Below are positions 7,019 through 11,962 of a stretch of DNA of 11,962 bases, one piece after another. The translations under genes were made by a program, and so were the position numbers. How positions within the stretch are numbered: position 1 is the stretch's first letter; every line of letters begins with the position of its first letter. The notes under the pieces are model-generated. The model saw only the letters and a program-made list of their open reading frames with translations, had not been told where the DNA came from and searched no databases. Origin of the DNA: Holosporales bacterium (GTDB taxonomy: Bacteria; Pseudomonadota; Alphaproteobacteria; RUG11792); the NCBI GenBank assembly GCA_031286725.1, contig JAITTR010000013.1, positions 1 to 11,962 of the forward strand, given 5' to 3'.

Positions 7019-7147
7019 TTTCCTTTTGGGGGAACTCCATTATACCAATTTACTCCGCTCGAGTTGCCAAGGGACGCTCTCTTCGTTCGCTCTTTGCCCT
7101 TGACAACACGCTTCGTAAATTGATCTTTTTTTCGTTCCAAAAGGAAA
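7019..7147. repeat. 129-bp imperfect palindromic element
   Basis: Three pairs of arms are nested around one centre: TTTCCTTTTGG (7019-7029) with CCAAAAGGAAA (7137-7147), AATTTAC (7047-7053) with GTAAATT (7115-7121), and GTTGCCAAGGG (7063-7073) with CCCTTGACAAC (7097-7107, one mismatch). The central loop carries GCG/TCGC-rich sequence. The core TTGTCAAGG...CC(T)TTG(A)CAA with an AGCGA.C..G.GAGCG centre recurs at 11786-11833. It looks like a dispersed palindromic or MITE-like element, not a gene. Short open frames on both strands are a by-product of the palindrome. Outside it, 6953-7018 and 7148-7410 hold nothing else I can identify, apart from TTAAGATAAC repeated at 7208 and 7326. Confidence 0.65.
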
Positions 7148-7415
7148 GCGTATGGTTTGGAGGTAACATACTTGGAGCATTTTATAAAGCGGCTGCTAAT
7201 CAAATTATTAAGATAACTTAACTCTTTTATAAATAGAATGATTTCTTCGGTTGCTTCTCTTTTAGCGCGCTAATTTGATTATCAAATATATTTTGCGTTA
7301 GATTTCAATCTTAATAACTGCATAGTTAAGATAACAAATAATGTGACCGAATCTGCAGGTCTAGTTAAAAATTAATATACTCTAATTCAATTTCAATTTT
7401 TCAATTAACTATTTT

Positions 7416-7444
7416 TTAATAAATATTATTTATTCTAATAATAG
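7416..7444 (+). promoter_or_regulatory. putative promoter of the 7468 gene, with shared motif
   Basis: TTAATA (7416-7421) and TAATAG (7439-7444) are 17 bp apart, inside an AT-rich stretch. The motif TTATTCTAATAATAGA (7430-7445), followed by AAGAAG, matches those before the 1039 and 6246 genes. The ribosome binding site AGGAG (7458-7462) follows. Confidence 0.5.
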
Positions 7445-7467
7445 AAAGAAGTAAAATAGGAGAAATT

Positions 7468-8403
7468 ATGAGACTAAAAATAATAATTTATGCGGTTTCT
7501 ATTATTTCGATATTATTCTCAAACGGGTATTCAATGGAGGATATGAAAGTGGAAGAGGTGGATGTTTCGCCGTTTGCTATAGTCGAAACTTATACAAACG
7601 CTACGAACGACGTCTTGGATCCGCAAATTGTTAATGGTAAACTTGATATAATATTGAGGAAATATCCTTTTTTAGCGGAAGGATTCGATTCGATTTCTAA
7701 GTTTTATGACGAGGAAGGAATCCCTACAGGAAATTATGACTTTCGTCCGCATAAATGGCTGAGAAATTTAGTATTTATAGGTCAGCTATCTGTTTTTGCC
7801 GCAAACGAAGTCGTTAAGTGCTTGAGCATATATTCTCCTGTGGAAAAATCGTATGGAGATATTTTGATAGGATTGGGCGTTGGGAAAGCGGCTATTTGGA
7901 GCTTGAACAGTTATTTTGATAGGCAAGATGCGGAAATTGCAAAAAGAATTTTGCTTAATTTTTCAGTATCATACGAGCCTAACGACATCAATGCGGATAT
8001 CGATAAGGCTACGGAGTCAATTTCAGCGTTTGCTAACATTATAATAGAGCGTATGAAACATATGGAACTAGAGCAGCCGGATAGTCAAGCGCTGAGGCGT
8101 TTGGAGAAATTAAAAAGCGAGATAAGCTCTTCTAAATGGAGCAAGAGGATAGGAATCTATGGCGGGAAAGTTTTAACGACATTATCGGAAATAACTTCCG
8201 GCTTTTTGGTTCATTTTCTTGGACAGACGTCTTTAGAAGCATATTGGTCGACTTTAACGTCGTCCGCTTTAGGATCTTTCTTTGATGATGCGGAAAAGTA
8301 TTTCGATAAGAAAACCGCCATGCAGAAATATATGCTAACCTCAGAAACGCTATATCTATGCAAGTATTTTTCAGAAAAATTATGCGGTTCTCCCGGACCG
8401 TAA
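7468..8403 (+). CDS. secreted protein of unknown function
   Basis: This 311-residue protein starts at an ATG 5 bases after AGGAG. Residues 1-22 form a signal peptide (MRLKIIIYAVSIISILFSNG, then YS before MEDM), in the same style as the proteins at 1039 and 6246. The mature part looks mainly alpha-helical. It has moderately hydrophobic stretches around VFIGQLSVFAANEVV, DILIGLGVGKAAIW and ITSGFLVHFLGQ that could be amphipathic or membrane-associated. A charged helical stretch (SQALRRLEKLKSEISSSKWS) separates them. No domain or active site is recognised. An exported factor of a host-associated bacterium is a guess from signal peptide and context. No clear terminator follows; the region after it holds a transposase relic. 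Confidence 0.8.
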   Translation: MRLKIIIYAVSIISILFSNGYSMEDMKVEEVDVSPFAIVETYTNATNDVLDPQIVNGKLDIILRKYPFLAEGFDSISKFYDEEGIPTGNYDFRPHKWLRNLVFIGQLSVFAANEVVKCLSIYSPVEKSYGDILIGLGVGKAAIWSLNSYFDRQDAEIAKRILLNFSVSYEPNDINADIDKATESISAFANIIIERMKHMELEQPDSQALRRLEKLKSEISSSKWSKRIGIYGGKVLTTLSEITSGFLVHFLGQTSLEAYWSTLTSSALGSFFDDAEKYFDKKTAMQKYMLTSETLYLCKYFSEKLCGSPGP

Positions 8404-8701
8404 AGCCACTTTTCGTCCAAAGCTTAATAAGTTGAAAGGCGTGTCTTGCTTTACCTGTTTACCCCGGTGAAACGTGTGAGTCCACTGGGGGATACCTTAA
8501 GTATAGTTCAGCATATAGAATACAAAAACTTACATAGCCTATATAAGCCTCAGAACTAATAAAAAAGAAGTACTCTGTAATACTATATGTAAAAAATATA
8601 GATATAATATCTTTACGCAAGGAAATATTTTCCTTATAATTAATATAAGGTGGTTAATACTGGGGCATCCAAAATAGAAGAAGGAAAAATATAGGCTCTT
8701 G

Positions 8702-9090
8702 AGTAGCATCTTGAAAAGAAGTATAAGAGAAAGTTATGAAATACACAGCAGGGTGAAGAGGGAAAAGGTTTTGTAGAGGATATAACAGCAAAAGTTATTG
8801 GGCCAGTTGAAACAAAACAAAATATAACCATGGCTGAAAAGCTTATGATCATATAGCGTTTTCCATAGCGAGAATAAATTTGTTAGGCGGGGGAGGTCAT
8901 GTAAATGGAATTGAGTGTTTTTGAAGTTTTGCTAAGAGAAGACTCTTGCTAAATTCAATGGAGCTCTCTAATACATTTTGCATTGCGCTTAAAAGAATAT
9001 GAATTTAGATTTTAATCATAGATGAGAACATTTGGCTCCTTTTATAGCCTTAATTTTCTCCATAAATCTAAGAGATGTTATAGGCAAGTG
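8702..9090 (+). pseudogene. IS1595-family (ISXO2-like) transposase relic, copy 2
   Basis: On the plus strand, joined over frame changes, the blocks are RSIRESYEI (aligned with DESYFG), GGHVNGIECF-stop-SFAKRRL (8895-8942, where TGA replaces the usual Trp of NGIESFWSFAKRRL), LAKFNG in the next frame, then KEYEFRF (8992-9012) and, after one extra T, NHR-stop-EHLAPFIALIF. These follow the IS1595 order from the catalytic core to the C-terminus. DDE transposases of this group move by cut or copy of IS ends; this copy is dead. The start of the gene is missing or unrecognisable, and 8404-8700 shows no other gene. Its DNA resembles, inverted, the relic at 3050-3275. Confidence 0.72.
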
Positions 9091-9305
9091 TCTTTGTTTA
9101 TTATTTATTGGCCTTAACTGATAGTAATTGGGGTAGGATTTTTGAAATAGAAAAACAGACGCTATAAAAGCGGAAAGCTTTGGAGATTCCTCGTTTTTAT
9201 GTTCTTGCGCGAAAATCAGATTACTTAGCAGACTAATTTGCGTTTACTCTTTTGTTTTTGAATAACTGGCATTCCTAATCTAGAACTGACTTAGAACTGT
9301 TTATG

Positions 9306-9599
9306 TTAGTTATCAAAAATCAGTTTGTAAAAAAGTCTTATGTCCGCTTCTGGAGTGTTGTCTTGCCAATACGATGAACTTATGCATGGCAAAGAGATAT
9401 AGCCAAGTTCGCTTACAAAAGTTTCATAAAAAAGCTATGTCAACGCTAGTGTGTTTTTCTCTTTCAGATTAACAACCCTACTATCTCCTAGTATTGACTT
9501 GCCCATAATAGCGCGTCTCAGGATTACATTTATTAAGGTTAGAGGGCGATGCACTTGACAATAGCGAAATATATGAGTACATAAATACTGTACTTTCAT
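9306..9599 (-). other. possible broken gene with one internal TAG
   Basis: A minus-strand frame opens at ATG 9599-9597, runs 54 codons to TAG (9437-9435), and continues open for 42 more codons to TAA at 9306. The second half (LGYISLPCISSSYWQDNTPE, then ADIRLFYKLIFDN) reads like plausible protein, the first half less so. No ribosome binding site or family is recognised. It may be a pseudogene fragment or chance. The rest of 9100-9640 holds nothing identifiable. Confidence 0.2.
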
Positions 9600-9644
9600 G
9601 AAACTTTAGTCGATATTGTTAGGCCGATAGCGCAAAAATATCTC

Positions 9645-9785
9645 TAGGTTGTTACGACTTAACCCCAGTCATTGATTCTACCGCCCCCGCTACCGGTTAG
9701 TAGCCCACCGCCTTAAAGTCAAACCAACTCCCATGGGTTGTTGACGAGCAATACCCGAGAATGTATTCGCCCACAGCATTAAGAG
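9645..9785 (-). pseudogene. 16S rRNA pseudogene, 3'-end fragment
   Basis: The minus strand carries the 3' region of 16S rRNA in correct order: GCGAATACATTCTCGGG (against GTGAATACGTTCCCGGG), CATGGGAGTTGGTTT, TTAAGGCGGTGGGCTA, GGTAGAATCAATGACTGGGG and TTAAGTCGTAACAA. The GGTTTnACnTTAAGGCGGTG style is alphaproteobacterial. The universally conserved stretch between CGGG..TTG and CGTC (normally TTGTACACACCGCCCGTC) is reduced to TTGCTCGTC, so part of the decoding site is deleted. The sequence after GTAACAA lacks the GG(T)AACC and the anti-Shine-Dalgarno end. Similarity fades at the right beyond about 9785. A functional 16S gene must lie elsewhere. This is a dead, decaying copy or a fragment carried in by rearrangement. 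Confidence 0.85.
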
Positions 9786-9944
9786 CAATTGCAAAGTTCA
9801 AAATGCGCTAATAGACCATCTTATCCACACTATTTTTAAGCAACGATTCGCCAAGCGATAATATATTTTAATATCGTCCTCACGACTGGCCTAGAAATAA
9901 CGTTTATAATAATATTCCTCGCATAATAAATAAAGCAGTCTTTT

Positions 9945-10060
9945 TTTATCTTGCTAGATGCAGCGTAATAAAACTCTTTTAATTTCTTAGATTTGCTTAA
10001 GACACGGTAACTCCAAAAAGCAACGGATCTCTGTAATGTGTGTTTAGGCCAGAGAGAAAG
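9945..10060. repeat. decayed repeat, copy B (resembles 2093-2215)
   Basis: It contains AAACTCT, TTTAATTTCTTAGATTTG, TTAAGACACGGT and then GGAT in the same order as copy A. The minus strand has a stop-free frame here from about 10078 to 9836 without any ATG, GTG or TTG near its start, and I do not count it as a gene. The identity of the element is unknown. Confidence 0.35.
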
Positions 10061-10070
10061 GCTATAATTT

Positions 10071-10313
10071 TTAGCGTATTTTATTTAATAATATAAGAGC
10101 GGCAGACATAGAGACGTATAAAACTCCTATAGCTATCGCTAGTATCGGGTTATTTTTTAATATTATTAGCGGAAGCGTTGAACAAGCTAAAAAGAATAAT
10201 AATATGGAGTTAATCGTGCGTTTAGACGTGATAGATAAAGTCGCGAATATTAATAGCGCGATTAATAGCGCAAGAAATAATATATTGTATTGTTTAATCA
10301 ACAATACCGGCAT
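10071..10313 (-). CDS. small membrane protein, NuoJ-like
   Basis: This 80-residue protein has three hydrophobic helices: about 8-28 (NILFLALLIALLIFATLSI), 33-52 (TINSILLFFLACSTLPLIIL) and 56-76 (PILAIAIGVLYVSMSAALIL). The pattern of a helix ending in S(K/R), then SILLFFLA..LPLIIL, then LA..I.VLYV..SAALILL resembles the first three helices of NADH-quinone oxidoreductase subunit J, but it stops where NuoJ normally continues (about 160-200 residues). It overlaps the end of era by 20 bases, so it is probably the third gene of the dksA-era operon. It may be a truncated or specialised NuoJ paralogue, or just a small membrane protein of similar composition. The assignment is weak; the gene itself is likely real. 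Confidence 0.6.
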   Translation of the reverse strand: MPVLLIKQYNILFLALLIALLIFATLSITSKRTINSILLFFLACSTLPLIILKNNPILAIAIGVLYVSMSAALILLNKIR

Positions 10314-11181
10314 TTTGCAAATGAGCTTTTTTCTCTGTCCATTTTTCTTTCACTTTTACGAAAAGCTTTAATTCTATTTTTTTCTTCAACAAATTCTTCA
10401 TATCTTCTATCGCGGCATTTTTTATATTTTTTATCATAGCGGCATCTTTTCCAATAACAATTCCTTTTTGAGAGTCTTTCATAACGATAATCGATTGATA
10501 AATTCTGGCTTTTTTTTCGGCGTTTCGAAAAAGCTCGGATTCGACGTATATATTATACGGCAGTTCCTTTTCTAACTTCATAAATATCATTTCTCTCGTA
10601 ATTTCCGCTAGTCTTAATTTCATATTAAGATCCGTCGTTTGGTTCGCGTCATAAAGCCAAGGCCCCTCCGAGGCAGCGTTTTTAAAAAATTCCTTTATCG
10701 AGTCTACGCCGTCGTTTTTTAAAGCTGATATCATGAATATTTCTTTTATATTGTCGTATGTTGATAATGTCTGAGCTATTTTTAGTATATTTTCTTTTTT
10801 TGCTATATCGACTTTATTTATAGCGACAGCTAATATTTGATTTTCTCGAGTTTTTATTTTTTCAATAAAATTCAGGCTAGAAGCGTAATATTTCGATGTC
10901 GCGTCTATTATGAGTAACAATATATCCGCATCTTTATAAGAACTCCTAAAATTCGAAACGATAGCTCGTTCGAGAGGAGTATTTGTTTTACAAAATCCCG
11001 GAGTGTCTATAAAAACTATTTGCAAGTTGTCACTAGAAGTTATGCCGCGAACTTGCCTCCTTGTCGTTTGAATTTTATTAGAAACAATAGAAACTTTTTC
11101 TCCAACTATGAGGTTCACCAAAGTGGATTTGCCGGCGTTCGGCTCTCCAACGACAGCGACAAAACTACTTTTTTGGTTCAT
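10294..11181 (-). CDS. era: GTPase Era (16S rRNA / 30S assembly)
   Basis: At 295 residues it is the normal Era length. The G domain shows G1 GEPNAGKS (12-19), a G2 region TTRRQVRG (39-46), G3 DTPGF (59-63) and G4 NKVD (122-125). The C-terminal part is the KH domain, with ESELFRNAEKKARIYQSIIV and KGIVIGKDAAMIKNI (the GxxG-type loop, about residue 245). Era binds near the 3' end of 16S rRNA and helps 30S maturation. It begins inside dksA (17-base overlap) and overlaps the NuoJ-like gene at its end, so translation is probably coupled. Everything needed for function is present. Confidence 0.97.
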   Translation of the reverse strand: MNQKSSFVAVVGEPNAGKSTLVNLIVGEKVSIVSNKIQTTRRQVRGITSSDNLQIVFIDTPGFCKTNTPLERAIVSNFRSSYKDADILLLIIDATSKYYASSLNFIEKIKTRENQILAVAINKVDIAKKENILKIAQTLSTYDNIKEIFMISALKNDGVDSIKEFFKNAASEGPWLYDANQTTDLNMKLRLAEITREMIFMKLEKELPYNIYVESELFRNAEKKARIYQSIIVMKDSQKGIVIGKDAAMIKNIKNAAIEDMKNLLKKKIELKLFVKVKEKWTEKKAHLQNAGIVD

Positions 11182-11569
11182 TTATTGCGTCTTCTCTATA
11201 GTCTTTTTCCATTTTTTCGTGCCTTTCTTGAGCTTCTATACAAAGGGTTGCTATTGGCCTTGCCTCCAGTCTTTTTAAACCTATCGGTTCTCCGGTTTCT
11301 TCGCAATATCCGTATGTTCCGTCGTCTATCCTAGCTATAGCTTCGTCAATTTTGTATATTAATTTTCTCGCCCTGTCTTTTGTGCGTAATTCAAAGGATT
11401 GTTCCGCTAAAGTGCAAGCGGAATCTATCATGTCGGATTCCGTTTTATTTTCGCTTAACATAGCTATGGCTTCGTTGTTATCTTTTAATAATTCCGATTT
11501 CCAATTTAACAACTTTGCCCTAAAATATTCAAGTTGCTCGGCGGAAAGATAATGATTTCCCTTTGCCAT
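11165..11569 (-). CDS. dksA: RNA polymerase-binding transcription factor DksA
   Basis: I choose the Met at 11569 (134 residues, MAKGNHYLSAEQLEYFRAKL) over ATG 11596, because the latter coincides with the expected transcription start of the TATAAT box at 11602-11607 and adds an odd YYFCWYIF leader. The coiled-coil region (ELLKDNNEAIAMLSE to SFELRTKDRARKLIYKIDEA) is followed by DDGTYGYCEETGEPIGLKRL and ARPIATLCIEAQERHE, the DksA/TraR zinc-finger region. Only two cysteines remain (YCEETG and TLCIEA), as in many alphaproteobacterial DksA proteins, so zinc binding is doubtful. The tail is the DksA C-terminal helix. With ppGpp, DksA retunes promoters under starvation. It is the first gene of the operon with era; the ribosome binding site is weak. 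Confidence 0.92.
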   Translation of the reverse strand: MAKGNHYLSAEQLEYFRAKLLNWKSELLKDNNEAIAMLSENKTESDMIDSACTLAEQSFELRTKDRARKLIYKIDEAIARIDDGTYGYCEETGEPIGLKRLEARPIATLCIEAQERHEKMEKDYREDAINEPKK

Positions 11570-11601
11570 AAAAATATACCAACAAAAATAATACATTTTA
11601 T

Positions 11602-11629
11602 ATTATATCAAACATCGCTGAGTTAATAA
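11602..11629 (-). promoter_or_regulatory. putative promoter of the dksA-era operon
   Basis: On the minus strand there is a perfect TATAAT (11607-11602) with TTATTA (11629-11624) 16 bp upstream. Transcription would begin near 11595, which favours the dksA start at 11569. Confidence 0.5.
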
Positions 11630-11704
11630 ACCGCTTTAATAAGTTCAAAAACTTATAAATAGAATCCTTTAGAAACTAATTTAGTAAAGAGTGAGAAGCG
11701 GTTT
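11628..11704. repeat. short inverted repeat upstream of dksA
   Basis: AAACCGCTT (11628-11636) is inverted as AAGCGGTTT (11696-11704), overlapping the -35 region. It could be a regulatory site pair. The stretch between the two arms and on to 11785 otherwise holds only AT-rich sequence with a small CTAAAA-GC-TTTTTAG hairpin near 11730-11745. Confidence 0.3.
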
Positions 11705-11785
11705 TCCAAACCTAAAGCAAGCTAAAAGCTTTTTTAGGAGCTAATAACAAAATAGGAATACTCATTTTGAAAGAGTTCTAAATCC

Positions 11786-11833
11786 GATTTGTCAAGGTGC
11801 ATAGCGAGCAACGCGAGCGAACCTTGACAAATC
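11786..11833. repeat. palindrome with TTGTCAAGG core
   Basis: GATTTGTCAAGGT (11786-11798) and ACCTTGACAAATC (11821-11833) are perfect 13-bp inverted arms around a 22-base centre rich in GCGAGC/GCGAGCG. The arms and centre resemble the core of the 129-bp element at 7019-7147, so both seem to belong to one dispersed palindrome family. Confidence 0.65.
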
Positions 11834-11837
11834 TTTC

Positions 11838-11876
11838 GGGCGGATATGGTATAATTAACAAATACCATATCCGCCC
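11838..11876 (-). terminator. strong hairpin right after the right-edge gene
   Basis: GGGCGGATATGGTAT (11838-11852) pairs perfectly over 15 bp with ATACCATATCCGCCC (11862-11876) around a 9-base loop. It starts four bases after the stop codon of the minus-strand gene entering from the right, so it is probably its 3' hairpin. No T tract follows on that strand. Its outer arm shares GGCGGATA with the hairpin at 1973-1999. Confidence 0.5.
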
Positions 11877-11880
11877 CTCG

Positions 11881-11962
11881 TTATCGTTCTGTTTTTTTCT
11901 TTACAAAAGCGATTACGGTTTGCGCTCCTTTGTCTCGCAAACAAAGTAAAAATAAAAAGTAA
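11881..11962 (-). CDS. C-terminal end of an unidentified gene (cut by right edge)
   Basis: A minus-strand frame is open from the right edge to TAA at 11883-11881, giving 26 residues: a hydrophobic start (YFLFLLC) followed by LRDKGAQTVIAFVKKKTER. The pattern of a last membrane helix and a basic cytoplasmic tail suggests a membrane protein, but the fragment is too short to name. The strong hairpin directly downstream supports a real gene end here. Confidence 0.5.
   Translation of the reverse strand, partial: YFLFLLCLRDKGAQTVIAFVKKKTER

Noticed and set aside
6921..7203. Small open frames on both strands after the 6246 gene
   Set aside because: They run through the 129-bp palindrome and the preceding hairpin; the translations look random and no start signals are seen.
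8640..8852. Minus-strand open frame of 70 codons
   Set aside because: It is antisense to the IS1595 relic, whose plus-strand reading gives recognisable transposase blocks.
9836..10078. Stop-free minus-strand frame of about 80 codons downstream of the NuoJ-like gene
   Set aside because: It has no usable start codon or ribosome binding site, a run of this length is expected by chance in this much AT-rich sequence, and the region overlaps the decayed repeat.
11824..11855. Perfect TTGACA and TATAAT hexamers on the plus strand
   Set aside because: They are 20 bp apart, both lie inside palindrome arms, and no plus-strand gene follows, so the match is probably a by-product of the palindromes.
1..11962. 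tRNA genes, CRISPR arrays, intact insertion sequences, replication origins
   Set aside because: I looked for cloverleaf-like stretches, regularly spaced repeats and full transposases on both strands and found none that I can support.

Overview
The window looks like a piece of an AT-rich alphaproteobacterial chromosome, probably from a host-associated lineage of the Rickettsiales/Holosporales kind. That placement is an inference. It rests on the low GC, the alphaproteobacterial-type DksA (two cysteines instead of a four-cysteine finger), Era with a GEPNAGKST P-loop, a decayed 16S rRNA fragment that reads best as alphaproteobacterial, long gene-poor stretches full of dead insertion sequences and palindromes, and several unrelated-looking secreted proteins of unknown function.

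Layout. (a) 1-846, minus: the N-terminal 282 codons of a SulP-family anion transporter that runs off the left edge. (b) 1039-1902, plus: a divergent secreted protein with a repetitive acidic tail. (c) 1903-3315: no intact gene; it holds a hairpin, a 10-bp inverted repeat, a decayed repeat, an IS200/IS605 tnpA relic, a GC-rich palindrome and an IS1595-type transposase relic. (d) 3316-6028, minus: a four-gene overlapping operon made of a TrpR/YerC-type regulator, an ABC substrate-binding protein, a permease and an ATPase of the TrpXYZ-like class. (e) 6246-6908 and 7468-8403, plus: two more secreted proteins, separated by a 129-bp palindromic element. (f) 8404-10070: no intact gene; it holds a second IS1595 relic facing the first, a broken 16S rRNA pseudogene and a second copy of the decayed repeat. 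(g) 10071-11569, minus: a dksA - era - NuoJ-like overlapping operon. (h) 11597-11880: two strong palindromes just after the stop of another minus-strand gene that enters from the right edge.

How the parts fit together. The regulator-transporter operon suggests uptake of an aromatic amino acid (tryptophan is the usual prediction for the family) under control of a TrpR-fold protein encoded first in the same transcript. dksA and era are housekeeping genes (stringent-response transcription factor, 30S assembly GTPase). The three secreted proteins share a style of signal peptide (cleavage predicted before Met-Asp/Glu) and a common upstream motif around ATAATAGA with TTAA about 17 bp before it, so they may form one co-regulated export programme. 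The most unusual items are the 16S pseudogene that has lost the decoding-site stretch, the shared promoter motif of the secreted proteins, and a family of palindromes with a TTGTCAAGG core.
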